From CAVTQY01 sp963736975 (lineage in GTDB: Bacteria; Pseudomonadota; Alphaproteobacteria; Acetobacterales; Acetobacteraceae): a DNA stretch of 64,000 bases. The stretch is taken from NCBI GenBank assembly GCA_963736975.1, contig CAVTQY010000002.1:310001-374000 (forward strand), read 5' to 3'. Both the position numbers and the translations under genes were made by a program. Positions 18,203-27,128 of this stretch are shown here, piece after piece (within the stretch, counting starts at the first letter, position 1; each line of letters starts with the position of its first letter). The notes under the pieces were generated by a model, which saw only the letters and a program-made list of their open reading frames with translations, had not been told where the DNA came from and did no database searches.

Positions 18203-19452
18203 GTGTCCGACGCGGCCGCCGGGCGGCTGACGCGTGCCCGGGTCGATCCCCGGCTTGGGGCCGATGTGCGGCGGGCGGGATTGCGTCAGTCGCTTCTCGC
18301 CGCCGGCCTCGCCGCGCCACTTGCGCTGCTGGTATTCCTGAGTTTCTTCGTCCCGATTCTCGCGCTGCTGACACGCGCCTTCTACGACCCGACCATCGCC
18401 GACAACCTACCGCGCACAGCAATTGCCCTGCATGACTGGGACAGTCACGGCCTGCCGGATGACACCGCCTTTCGCGCCTTCAGCAGCGACCTGGCGCGCT
18501 CACTCTCGCAGGGTCAGATTTACGAGCTCGCCAAAAGCCTGAACTTCCGCCTGCCCGGCGCGCGCAGCCGCGTATTGCGTGCGGCGCGTCCGGCGAGCCG
18601 CGCCGTCGGCGGCCTGTCCCGACAGGAGCTGATCGCCATTGACCCGAGCTGGAGCGAGCCGGCCACTTGGCGGGCCATTGCCCGCGGGCTGCATCCTTTC
18701 ACCGCTTACTATCTGCTTAACGCGCTCGATTTGCGCCCCACCCCCGGCGGCCTCGCTTTCGTGCCGCCTGATCAGGCGATCTACCTTCGCATCTTCGGCC
18801 GCACCTTCCTGGTCGCAGGCATCGTCACCCTGGCCACACTCATCGCCGCCTTTCCGCTCGCCTGGCTTGCCGCCCACGTCCGCCACGTCTCGCTACGGTG
18901 CTGATTATCTTGGTGCTGCTGCCGTTCTGGACCTCGATCCTGGTGCGCACAGCCGCGTGGAGCGTGGTGCTGCAAAAATTCGGGCTGCTCAATGACCTGC
19001 TGCTGGCACTCGGCCTGACGCGGGCGCGCATCGATCTGATGTTCAGCCGAGCCGGGCTGATCCTGACCATGACCAACATCCAGCTTCCGTTCACGCTGCT
19101 GCCGATCTACAGCGTGCTGCGCGGCATCCCCCCGGTGCAGATGCGCGCGGCCTATTCGCTCGGCGCGCGGCCATTCACCGCGTTTCACCGTGTCTATCTG
19201 CCGCAGGCGATGCCCGGCGTCGCCGCCGGCTGTTTGCTCACCTTCATCCTTTGCCTCGGCTATTACATTACACCGGCCCTGGTTGGCGGCCCGGACGATC
19301 AACTCGTCAGCAACTTCATCTCCGACTTCATCAATGTGGAGCTGAATTGGCACATGGCTGCTGCGCTCAGCCTGATCCTGCTGACGCTGACGCTCGCGCT
19401 GTTCGCCACCTTCAGCCGGCTGCTCGGCTCCGGCCGCCTCCGTCTTATGTAG
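18203..19452 (+). CDS. potB: Polyamine-type ABC transporter permease PotB, frameshifted
   Basis: First inner-membrane permease of the potADBC unit. The 5' part (to about 18881) encodes one span, a large periplasmic insertion and a second span. The 3' part (from about 18880, stop at 19452) encodes PPRLATVLIILVLLPFWTS, the classic PotB segment, and the EAA-like loop. They are in different frames. Adding one C to the cc at 18880-18881 restores a continuous 416-aa protein reading LAAHVPPRLATV across the join. The large insertion between spans 1 and 2 is seen in some PotB relatives. The GTG at 18203 lies right after the potD stop. Confidence 0.82.
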
Positions 19453-19455
19453 CCG

Positions 19456-20280
19456 ATGCTGCTGTCCCCCTATCCAACGATCGGCGAGCGCCTCCGTATC
19501 GGCCTGATCTGCGCATGGTGCGCGCTGATCGCGGTCTTCCTGATCGTGCCGATCCTCGTGCCGGTGCCGCTGTCGTTCAACAGCCAACCGTTCTTCACCT
19601 TCCCGCTCGCCGGATTTTCGCTCCGCTGGTACCGGACCGTGCTCGGCCCTGGCGACTGGCGCGCCGGACTGCAGCACAGCGCGCTGATCGCCGCCGCGAC
19701 AACTCTCTGCGCCACCACGCTCGGCACGCTGGCGGCGATCGGACTCTCCAACCCCCGCTTCCCCGCCCGCCGTCTCGTCACCGTAATCCTGATCTCGCCG
19801 CTCGCCGTCCCTGTGATCATCACCTCGGTCGGCATCTACCTGCTGTTTGCGCCGCTCGGGCTCGCCAGCACATTCCAGGGCATTATCCTGGCGCACACAG
19901 TGCTCGCTTCGCCTTTTGTCGTGGTCACAGTCGGAGCCAGCCTTGCCGGATTCGACCGCACGCTGATGCGCGCCGCGGCGATCTGCGGCGCCCGCCCCCC
20001 GATGGCCTTCCGCGCCGTCATGCTGCCGCTGATCCTGCCGGGCGTGCTCTCCGGTGCTGCCTTCGCCTTCGTTACCTCCTTCGATGAAGTGGTGGTCGCG
20101 CTGTTCCTTGCCAGCGCACCGCAACGCACGCTGCCGATCGTCATGTTCACCGGGCTGCGCGAGCAGTTGAGCCCCGCCATCACCGCCGCGGCGACGCTGA
20201 TGATGTCAATTTCCATTCTGCTGCTGGTCCTCGCCGAGGCGCTGCGGCGTCGAGCAGTGCGGCGGATGCGCCCGGCATGA
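19456..20280 (+). CDS. potC: Polyamine-type ABC transporter permease PotC
   Basis: Second permease, 274 aa, six likely spans. The EAA loop is FDRTLMRAAAICGARPPMAFRAVMLP; the FTFPLAGFSLRWYRTVL periplasmic segment after span 1 and the FVTSFDEVVVALFLAS segment are standard PotC features. It starts three bases after the potB stop and ends the operon. Confidence 0.9.
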   Translation: MLLSPYPTIGERLRIGLICAWCALIAVFLIVPILVPVPLSFNSQPFFTFPLAGFSLRWYRTVLGPGDWRAGLQHSALIAAATTLCATTLGTLAAIGLSNPRFPARRLVTVILISPLAVPVIITSVGIYLLFAPLGLASTFQGIILAHTVLASPFVVVTVGASLAGFDRTLMRAAAICGARPPMAFRAVMLPLILPGVLSGAAFAFVTSFDEVVVALFLASAPQRTLPIVMFTGLREQLSPAITAAATLMMSISILLLVLAEALRRRAVRRMRPA

Positions 20281-20320
20281 ACTGCTTTACGCCGCCGCAC
20301 GGTACCGAAAACGACGCGCG

Positions 20321-20731
20321 CTACTCGTGTAGCGACAACCCCTTCGTCATCTTGTCCACCTCGCGGCGCTCCGCATACAGGCCGAGCCCGACAAGATCGA
20401 GCTTATCGGTGGGAACAGAAGCAACCGCCGCGCGGTTATCGGTGTCGTTGCCCGTGGCGAACAACGCCTCGGTATAGATCGACGCTTTCAGCCCGCGGTC
20501 AAGCGCACGGTGCAGTACGCGCGTCAGGTCCTCGCCCGATGCCGCGAAAACCAGGACAGGCTGCCGGATCAGCGGCCCATACACTTGGCCCGATGCATCC
20601 CGGTATGATTCACCCGACAGCTCGGGGTGCATGCCGACCAGCCCACCCGCCAGGAAACAGGCAGCATTCAGTTTCTGCCAGGCCGCGAGATCCCCGCGCA
20701 CTACGATGGCAATCTTGGTATCGAAGCGCAT
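20321..20731 (-). CDS. DUF2000 family protein
   Basis: Small cytoplasmic protein, 136 aa from the ATG at 20731. The N-terminus (FDTKIAIVVRGDLAAWQKLN) and SGESYRDASGQVYGPLIRQP match the DUF2000 family as I remember it, whose fold resembles peptidyl-tRNA hydrolase II-like proteins; no function is established. Its ATG overlaps the divergent AraC gene start by two bases on the opposite strand. Confidence 0.75.
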   Translation of the reverse strand: MRFDTKIAIVVRGDLAAWQKLNAACFLAGGLVGMHPELSGESYRDASGQVYGPLIRQPVLVFAASGEDLTRVLHRALDRGLKASIYTEALFATGNDTDNRAAVASVPTDKLDLVGLGLYAERREVDKMTKGLSLHE

Positions 20732-21596
20732 GTGCGCGACCCTGGACCCGCCCGTCCGCCCTCGTCTTGAACGATCGTGTGGCCCCACGCCCGCCGACTG
20801 GATCAGGCACGCGCCGTTACAGCCGGGCCTGGAGCGGATCGAAGCATTCTTCGCCGCCCACGCCTATGATCCGCACCGGCACGACAGCTACGCCATCGGC
20901 TGGACCCTGGGCGGGGTGCAGTGCTTCGATTATCGCGGCGCGCGCCAGGACAGTGTGACAGGCTGCGTCATCGCCCTGCATCCCGACGAGCAGCACGACG
21001 GTCGGGCCGGCGCGGACCGGGGCTTCTGCTACCGCATGCTCTACCTCGAGCCGCGGCTGGTGCGCGACGCACTCGGCGACCGGACGAAACACCTGCCCTT
21101 CGTGCCCGCGCCGGTCCTGCGGGATCGTCGATTGCTCGCCGCGTTGCGCCTCGCCCTCGATGATCTCGACCGCCCTTTGGCCGAGGTCGAAGCGGATGAT
21201 GCCATTCTGGCCATCGCCGAGGTGCTGCTGGAATGCGATCCCTCGGCCCGCGGCCGCCCGGCTTCACCCGCCTGTTCCGTCGCGGTGGAACACGCCCGCC
21301 AGCTCCTCGACGGGGAGTTCCGGCGCATCGTGAGCGCGGCGGAGCTGGAGGCGACTGCCGGCCTTGACCGCTACACGCTCGCGCGGCAGTTCCGCGCCAT
21401 GCTGGGGACCAGTCCGTACCGCTACTTGACCATGCGGCGTCTCGACCATGCGCGCGCTTCTATCCGCGGCGGAGCCTCCCTCGCCGATGCCGCGCTTGCA
21501 GCCGGTTTTGCCGACCAGAGCCACATGACCCGCCAGTTCAAGCGCGCCTACGGTCTGCCGCCGGGTCGCTGGACAGCCATCCACCGCGCCGGCTGA
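20730..21596 (+). CDS. AraC family transcriptional regulator with cupin-type sensor domain
   Basis: DNA-binding regulator, 288 aa. Residues about 15-150 look like an AraC-type cupin sensor (HRHDSYAIGWTLGGVQCF...). The C-terminal ~100 aa hold two helix-turn-helix motifs: AAELEATAGLDRYTLARQFRAM and LADAALAAGFADQSHMTRQFKR, ending GLPPGRW. The start is uncertain; the ATG used here collides with the divergent DUF2000 start. The likely targets are DUF2000 or the amine oxidase downstream (62 bases away), an inference from position. Confidence 0.85.
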   Translation: MCATLDPPVRPRLERSCGPTPADWIRHAPLQPGLERIEAFFAAHAYDPHRHDSYAIGWTLGGVQCFDYRGARQDSVTGCVIALHPDEQHDGRAGADRGFCYRMLYLEPRLVRDALGDRTKHLPFVPAPVLRDRRLLAALRLALDDLDRPLAEVEADDAILAIAEVLLECDPSARGRPASPACSVAVEHARQLLDGEFRRIVSAAELEATAGLDRYTLARQFRAMLGTSPYRYLTMRRLDHARASIRGGASLADAALAAGFADQSHMTRQFKRAYGLPPGRWTAIHRAG

Positions 21597-21658
21597 ACTC
21601 GGGGTGTTTCTCCCCGCGTCGCTGCCCAAATCTGCCGGTCAGCAAGTGAGACATATGC

Positions 21659-22942
21659 ATGGACGTGGACGTGGTGGTCGTCGGTGCCGGCGCGGCCGGA
21701 CTGGCAGCAGCGAGGGCCTTGCGTGCGAGCGGACGGCAGGTGGTGGTGCTGGAAGCCTCGGGCCGGACAGGCGGCAGAGCTTGGACGGTACATCCGCCCG
21801 AGTTGGACGGCGTCTGGTTCGACGTGGGCGCCATCTGGCTGCATGCCGCCGAGCACAACCCGCTAGTGCCGATCGCGCAAGCGCTTGGCGAGCGCCTGCT
21901 GCGGTCCGACGAGCTGCGCAGCAGGCGGACCTTCATCGGCTCGCGCCCCCTCACGCCCGCGGAGCAGGCGGAGTACGACGACGCCTGGTCGCGCTTCGAT
22001 CGGGCGGCCGACGCCCTGTTGCGTCCCGGCTTGCCTGACGTGCCGCTGGCGGCGGTTGCGCGCACGATGCCCGACGATCCCTGGGCGGTTACGGTGGAAA
22101 GCTTCGAGGGTCCGGTGATCTGCGCAGCCGATGCCAACCGGTTCAGCTTGGCCGACTGGCACGCTAATTCGCTGAGCGGCAGTAACCTACTGCCCGAGGG
22201 CGGCATCGGCGCCTTCATCGCCCGCCTTGGCAATGGGCTCGACATTACCCTGAACGCCCCTGTGCGGCGGATCGCCTGGCAGGAAACGGCCGGTGTGACC
22301 GTGGAAACCGATTGCGGTACGGTGCGGGCGACGTCCTGCATCGTGACGGCGTCCACCGCTGTGCTTGCGTCCGGCGTGATCCGTTTCGATCCCCCGCTGC
22401 CCGCCTCGGTGGAGGACTGCCTGGACGGCTTGCCGATGGGTCTGGCCATCAAAGTGGTGTTGCGGGCGACCGGGCCGGACCGGCTCGACCTGCCGCAGCA
22501 CTGTTCGGTCGATCGCCTTGTGGAGCACAGCGGAGACCCTTTCATGCCGTTCCAGTGCTGGCCTTTCGGGCGGCCCTATGTGCAAGGCTGGATCGGCGGC
22601 TCGCCGGCCTGGGAACTGGCGCGCGCGGGTGAGGCAGCGGCGGTCGATTTCGCCCGGGGCGAGCTGCGTCGGATTTTCGGCGCGCGGGTGGACCGGCTGT
22701 TTGCCGGCGGCGCCCGGCTGGTCTCGCACTGGGACGCTGAGCCGTGGATTCGTGGCGCCTATTGCTTCGCCAAGCCAGGCGCCGCCGGCGCACGGGCGCG
22801 GCTTGGCGAGCCGCTCGCCGATGGGCGGCTGATCTTTGCCGGCGAGGCCTGCCACACGCGGTTCGGCGGCACGGTCGGTGGCGCCTGGTTCAGCGGCGAA
22901 GCAGCGGCAGGGGCCGTGCTCGCAGCGCAGGCGGCACAATGA
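21659..22942 (+). CDS. Flavin-containing amine oxidase (monoamine oxidase family)
   Basis: FAD-dependent amine oxidase, 427 aa. The Rossmann motif VVVVGAGAAGLAAARAL spans 5-21, followed by EASGRTGGRAWT, the second FAD-contact motif. The C-terminal FAD segment is LIFAGEACHTRFGGTVGGAW. No signal peptide is visible, so it is probably cytoplasmic. It would oxidise an amine to an aldehyde with H2O2 release. It is located after a polyamine-type importer and AraC regulator, making polyamines plausible substrates. The stop overlaps the next start (ATGA). Confidence 0.87.
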   Translation: MDVDVVVVGAGAAGLAAARALRASGRQVVVLEASGRTGGRAWTVHPPELDGVWFDVGAIWLHAAEHNPLVPIAQALGERLLRSDELRSRRTFIGSRPLTPAEQAEYDDAWSRFDRAADALLRPGLPDVPLAAVARTMPDDPWAVTVESFEGPVICAADANRFSLADWHANSLSGSNLLPEGGIGAFIARLGNGLDITLNAPVRRIAWQETAGVTVETDCGTVRATSCIVTASTAVLASGVIRFDPPLPASVEDCLDGLPMGLAIKVVLRATGPDRLDLPQHCSVDRLVEHSGDPFMPFQCWPFGRPYVQGWIGGSPAWELARAGEAAAVDFARGELRRIFGARVDRLFAGGARLVSHWDAEPWIRGAYCFAKPGAAGARARLGEPLADGRLIFAGEACHTRFGGTVGGAWFSGEAAAGAVLAAQAAQ

Positions 22943-23733
22943 TTCCCCTCCCCTTTCTGCGCCGCCGCCGGCGCGTCAACGTGGTGGAACTGCACGGATT
23001 GATCGCCGGCCGTCCGGGCCTGCTCAATCTGGCAGGCGCGGGTCCGTTGATCGAACGCGCTTTCGCCACCGCAAAAGGCCGTCCGGTGATCCTGGACATC
23101 GACAGTCCTGGCGGGTCGCCGGTACAGTCCGACCTGATTGCCGCGCTGATCCGCCGCCGCTCCGAGAAGACAAGGGTCGAGGTGCATGCGGTGATCGGCG
23201 ATGTTGGCGCTTCCGGCGGTTATTGGATCGCCTGCGCCGCCGATCGCATCCATGCTAACCCGATGAGCATCGTCGGCTCGATCGGTGTGCGCGGTGGTGG
23301 TTTCGGGTTCAACGACCTGCTGGCGCGGGTCGGGGTGGAGCGGCGGCTTTACACCGCCGGGCAGAACAAGGCCCGGCTGGATCCCTTCCTGCCCGAACGG
23401 CCGGAGGATGTCGCCTTCGTGCAGAAACTGCTGGAAGAACTGCATGAACAATTCAAGGCCTGGGTGCGCACGCGACGAGACGGCCGGCTGAAGGGTGACG
23501 AGGCGGCGCTGTTCGACGGCAGTTTCATGCTGGGCGAACGAGCCCTGGAGCGTGGATTGATCGACGGCTTGGGCGATGTGGACAGCTTGGTACGCGAGCT
23601 GGGCGGCGAGCGCGCAAGGCCGAACGTGCTCCGGCCGCGGCGGCGGGGCTTGCTGCGCATATTGCCGCGATTGGCAGCGGACGCCGCGCTGGATGCAATG
23701 GAGGAACGGCGGATTCGGGTGGATCTGCTGTGA
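22939..23733 (+). CDS. S49 family signal-peptide-peptidase-like serine protease (SppA/SohB)
   Basis: Short SppA-type protease, 264 aa. The Ser/Lys dyad is S92 in GDVGASGGYWIACAAD and K144 in YTAGQNKARLDPF, with the strand motif ILDIDSPGGSPVQSD at 51-65. A basic, weakly hydrophobic N-terminus (PLPFLRRRRR) replaces a clear membrane anchor. Its ATG overlaps the amine oxidase stop by four bases, so the two are translationally coupled; a functional link is not obvious. Confidence 0.87.
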   Translation: MIPLPFLRRRRRVNVVELHGLIAGRPGLLNLAGAGPLIERAFATAKGRPVILDIDSPGGSPVQSDLIAALIRRRSEKTRVEVHAVIGDVGASGGYWIACAADRIHANPMSIVGSIGVRGGGFGFNDLLARVGVERRLYTAGQNKARLDPFLPERPEDVAFVQKLLEELHEQFKAWVRTRRDGRLKGDEAALFDGSFMLGERALERGLIDGLGDVDSLVRELGGERARPNVLRPRRRGLLRILPRLAADAALDAMEERRIRVDLL

Positions 23734-23736
23734 CGA

Positions 23737-24090
23737 TCAGCTCACCCGGTTCATCTCCAGCCTGTAGGTGCAGAACTGGTTCGGGTTTCTGAAAAGCGCC
23801 TGGAAATGCGTCCCCTGGAACTGGCCCCAGACATATATTGCTCCGAATTGCATCGTCAGCTTTCCATCGGGCTGAACCCAGCCGCTCATGTTGCCCCAAT
23901 CGGCATGGCCGCCCACGACCCTCATCGGGGTGAGCCCGCCCGAGCCGCAGCCAAGGCCTGGATCCGTACCGTAACCCGTACCCTGATAAGTGCCGTCGAA
24001 GACTGTGGTGGTCGGCCCGTGCGGTCCGCAGGCGCTCAGAACCAGGCAGAGCAGGATGAGTGAAGTTCGGGCGGCCGTTGTAACGCGCAT
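23737..24090 (-). CDS. Small putative lipoprotein, unknown function
   Basis: 117 aa with a lipoprotein signal: basic N-terminus, hydrophobic core and lipobox LSAC near residue 21. The mature part is glycine- and aromatic-rich with no recognised domain, and ends FCTYRLEMNRVS. I do not recognise the family. It converges on the S49 gene (3-bp gap) and faces the next lipoprotein gene across a 232-bp divergent region. Confidence 0.65.
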   Translation of the reverse strand: MRVTTAARTSLILLCLVLSACGPHGPTTTVFDGTYQGTGYGTDPGLGCGSGGLTPMRVVGGHADWGNMSGWVQPDGKLTMQFGAIYVWGQFQGTHFQALFRNPNQFCTYRLEMNRVS

Positions 24091-24322
24091 AGCTGTGGTC
24101 CTCGCCGGTGGGTCCTCACGATCGGACTTGGTGTGAGCCAAGGCTATGCGGAAGCGGCAACCGATTCGCAGGAGTCCCAGAGATTCGTTCGAGCAGTGCC
24201 AACGCACGGTTCGTAAAGGCCCGCAGCGCCGTTTTTGTGGGGTTCGGCCACCATTCGCCGTTTTTGCATAGCCCGAGGTCACGGCACGCCGTAACGGATC
24301 CGCAGCAGAAGGATGCGCCAAC

Positions 24323-24802
24323 ATGACGGAAGCTGCGTTTCGCCGTGCCTCGCCGGCGGTAAGAACCGTCCTCACGGCTGCCTTGCTTGCAGCAGCCGGC
24401 TGCTCCGCCATGAAGGTGCCGACCGAGCAAAGCATCGCCGGCCTCTCGCCCTCGGGCACCGTGTCCGTCACTGAAGACTTCGTCACGGGCGTGGGCGGCG
24501 GCAGCGGCACGCTGAACTATCAAGGGCAAACCTTCCCCTTCAAACTCATCGGCACCGTCGTTGGGCCAGGCGGCGGCCTGTCGAAGATCACTGCTTCCGG
24601 CGAGGTTTATAAGCTCGCCAGCCTCGCCGATTTCTCCGGCAGGTACACGCAGAGCACCGGTGCGGCCGGTTTGAGCACCGCCGGCGGTCGGGATCTATGG
24701 CTGCAGAACAGCGCGGGCGTGATCATGCACCTGCGAGGCACCAGCACCGGTGCGATGCTGACCCTTGGTCGCGACGAGATTTTTGTCCGAATGTCACAGT
24801 AA
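24323..24802 (+). CDS. Putative lipoprotein, unknown function
   Basis: 159 aa with a lipoprotein signal and lipobox LAAAGC near residue 27. The mature part contains GSGTLNYQGQTFPFKLIGT and LWLQNSAGVIMHLRG, a beta-rich, secreted-type sequence. Some similarity to EipA/DUF1134-type envelope proteins is possible but I cannot confirm it. The downstream beta-barrel-like gene starts 49 bases later and may be co-transcribed. Confidence 0.65.
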   Translation: MTEAAFRRASPAVRTVLTAALLAAAGCSAMKVPTEQSIAGLSPSGTVSVTEDFVTGVGGGSGTLNYQGQTFPFKLIGTVVGPGGGLSKITASGEVYKLASLADFSGRYTQSTGAAGLSTAGGRDLWLQNSAGVIMHLRGTSTGAMLTLGRDEIFVRMSQ

Positions 24803-24851
24803 CATAATATGTCAATTCGCGGGTTGAGCCACGGGATGAGGTGAGCGACGA

Positions 24852-25733
24852 ATGTGCGATCGGGCTGCTTCTGGAGCAGCATTCGCCTTGCTGCTGATCG
24901 CCGGAATTTGGTCCGGGGCCAACGCCCAACAGCCGGCGAACCTGGGGCAGGCCACCGCCCAGAGCGGCTGGGTCGTCAATGTCGCACCCTATCTTTGGCT
25001 GCCGACGGTCAACACGACCTTGAACTATAATCTGCCCTCCAACCTCGGCGGCAGGTTGCCGACTGATGTATCGGTCGGACCTGGAGACCTTCTGTCCCAC
25101 CTGGATTTCGCAGCGATGGGTACCGCAGACGCAAGGAATGGCCCATTCTCGCTGCTGACCGATTTCCTGTACACGCGCGTCAGCTTGGGCATCGGCGACA
25201 GCCACATCAAGTCGGTCGATTTTTTCGGCCTGTCTCCCATCCCAATCACGCGCTCGTTGCAGACCAGCATCAGCACCACTCTCGGCCTCACGATCTGGAC
25301 CCTTGCCGGTGGTTATACGGTGTTGCAGGGCGGCTGGGGCAACGTTGATGTCATTGGCGGGTTTCGGTTGCTCGCGGTGAACGCCAGAACCGATTACAGC
25401 CTGGCATTGACGCTGACAGGCCCGCGCGGGAACGGTGCGACCTTCGGCGGCCTTGGCGGCGTTTCCGCCAGCAAAGATATCTGGAACGGGATCGCCGGTG
25501 TCCGCGGCCGTTTCCGCCTGGGCGATACGCGATTCTTCATCCCCTACTACGCTGACGTGGGCGGCGGCGGCTCGCAGCCCACCTGGCAGATCTCGGCCGG
25601 CCTGGGTTACCAGACAAAATGGGCGGCTTTCTCGGCTTCCTACCGCTATCTGGCGTTCGAGCAGGGCAACAGCTCCAGCGTCCAGCGTGTGACGCTCGGG
25701 GGACCGATGCTGATGGTGGATTTCAGCTTTTAG
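24852..25733 (+). CDS. Outer-membrane beta-barrel-like exported protein
   Basis: 293 aa with a Sec signal (AAFALLLIAGIWSGANA, cleaved near residue 25). The mature sequence alternates hydrophobic and polar residues as in beta strands: VNVAPYLWLPTVN at the start, FSLLTDFLYTRVSLG, and a final strand MLMVDFSF ending in Phe, the usual outer-membrane barrel signature. The function is unknown. A gaggtgag ribosome site precedes the ATG. Confidence 0.7.
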   Translation: MCDRAASGAAFALLLIAGIWSGANAQQPANLGQATAQSGWVVNVAPYLWLPTVNTTLNYNLPSNLGGRLPTDVSVGPGDLLSHLDFAAMGTADARNGPFSLLTDFLYTRVSLGIGDSHIKSVDFFGLSPIPITRSLQTSISTTLGLTIWTLAGGYTVLQGGWGNVDVIGGFRLLAVNARTDYSLALTLTGPRGNGATFGGLGGVSASKDIWNGIAGVRGRFRLGDTRFFIPYYADVGGGGSQPTWQISAGLGYQTKWAAFSASYRYLAFEQGNSSSVQRVTLGGPMLMVDFSF

Positions 25734-26026
25734 CCCCGAGTTGTTCGGAACTACCGCTTTCGCATAGCCGCCGCATGATCCGCCACCAATGCTAGGATCG
25801 GGCCGCCTAAACCAGGCGGTTCGCATCGAGCCATGAAACCGCGTTTTCGATCAGCATGGGCGTGGTTTCTCAAGCCGCTCAAATCGAGGCTCGTCTCGCA
25901 CGAGCCAGGATGGCGCGGCAAAGCGATCGTTGCCATACGGCAGCGGGAAGACTACGGTCCCGCCGACAGTCGGAAATCGCGCTTCTGTCGCGGAATTGTC
26001 ATATATGATGCAAACGAGACTCAGCC

Positions 26027-27031
26027 GTGCCGAGTAGCCGGGTCCTGACATTGGGCGATCCGTACGAATACCAGAGATCGGTACGCGCGGCGGATCTCAA
26101 GCTGTTTGTGGCGGCGCCCGGCATATTCGAGGCCAAGCTGACGCGAATCGACCTGCATCGTCTGTGGATGCAGCGCAGTTGGCTGTCGCTGCCGTCTGTC
26201 ACCTATTCCGCTGTGCACGCAGCCCGAAACGTCGTCTTTTTTCTCGCCGACGCTCATCAGACGCCAATGTCTCACAGCGGCATCAGGATATCGCCCGATG
26301 ATATTATTTTTAATGCGCCGGGTGCTGAGCACTACCACCGCAGTTCAGCCAATTGCAGTTGGGCCGCGATGTCACTGACGCCAGCAGATTTCGCCGCGTT
26401 CGGACGCCTGCTTGTTGGCCGCGACGTGACGGCTCCGGTGACGACGCGCGCGGTACGCCCAGCGCCCGCTCTGATCTGCGGGTTGCGGAACCTGCACAAA
26501 GCGGCCGCCGATCTTGCCGCGACCGCTCCTGATATTCTTGCTCATCCCGAGGTTGCCAAAGCCATTGAGCAGGCTTTGGTAGGCGCGATGATCGCCTGTG
26601 TGACCGACCCGGTGACGGAGGACAGCTATCGCTCTAACCGCCGGCGCGTGGCGGTTATGCGGCGGTTCGAGCAGATGCTTGAGGCACAGCAGGATCAGCC
26701 GCTGTACATAACCGATGTTTGCGCGGCAATCGGCGTGACGGATCGGACGCTTCGCCTGCATTGCCAGGAGCATCTGGGGATGGGCCCGCACCGCTATCTC
26801 TGGCTGCGGCGTATGAATATGGCTCGGCGTGCACTCTCTCTGGCCGACGGAACAGCGAAAACAGTGACCGAGATAGCAAATGACCACGGTTTCGGAGAAC
26901 TCGGGCGTTTCGCGGTGGCATATCGGGAACTCTTCGGTGAATCGCCGTCCCTGACGCTGCGTCGGCCGCCGGATGATCGCCGATCATCCGGGATTGGACA
27001 GTCTCACACCCGAATTTCCGTTCCTGCATAG
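26027..27031 (+). CDS. AraC family transcriptional regulator (full-length paralogue)
   Basis: 334 aa, GTG start (the first start after an in-frame stop at 26006). The N-terminal ~180 aa form a cupin-like sensor with a DIIFNAPGAEHYHR strand. The C-terminal domain has both helix-turn-helix units: ITDVCAAIGVTDRTLRLHCQEHLGMGP, then KTVTEIANDHGFGELGRFAVAYRELFGESP. It is similar along its length to the next gene, marking a tandem duplication. It lies 1.1 kb upstream of the Tat-exported sulfatase and could control the sulfatase island; that is inference from position. Confidence 0.85.
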   Translation: MPSSRVLTLGDPYEYQRSVRAADLKLFVAAPGIFEAKLTRIDLHRLWMQRSWLSLPSVTYSAVHAARNVVFFLADAHQTPMSHSGIRISPDDIIFNAPGAEHYHRSSANCSWAAMSLTPADFAAFGRLLVGRDVTAPVTTRAVRPAPALICGLRNLHKAAADLAATAPDILAHPEVAKAIEQALVGAMIACVTDPVTEDSYRSNRRRVAVMRRFEQMLEAQQDQPLYITDVCAAIGVTDRTLRLHCQEHLGMGPHRYLWLRRMNMARRALSLADGTAKTVTEIANDHGFGELGRFAVAYRELFGESPSLTLRRPPDDRRSSGIGQSHTRISVPA

Positions 27032-27128
27032 GCGCGGACCTGCCGACCCCGCAATCTCAGATCCTTCGGAGGCGCGTCGGCGATGGGGCGCTGCGACATG
27101 ATCTGAAATCGTGGGAAAGGGCGGCGGG

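Noticed and set aside
18781..20124. Minus-strand open frame (447 codons) opposite potB/potC
   Set aside because: Translation is almost entirely charged Gln/Glu/Arg/Asp residues, the mirror of hydrophobic permease codons; no motif or ribosome site.
25734..26026. Possible 71-codon gene in the gap before the first AraC paralogue
   Set aside because: No ribosome site, no recognisable fold and poor composition; I see nothing convincing in this gap.
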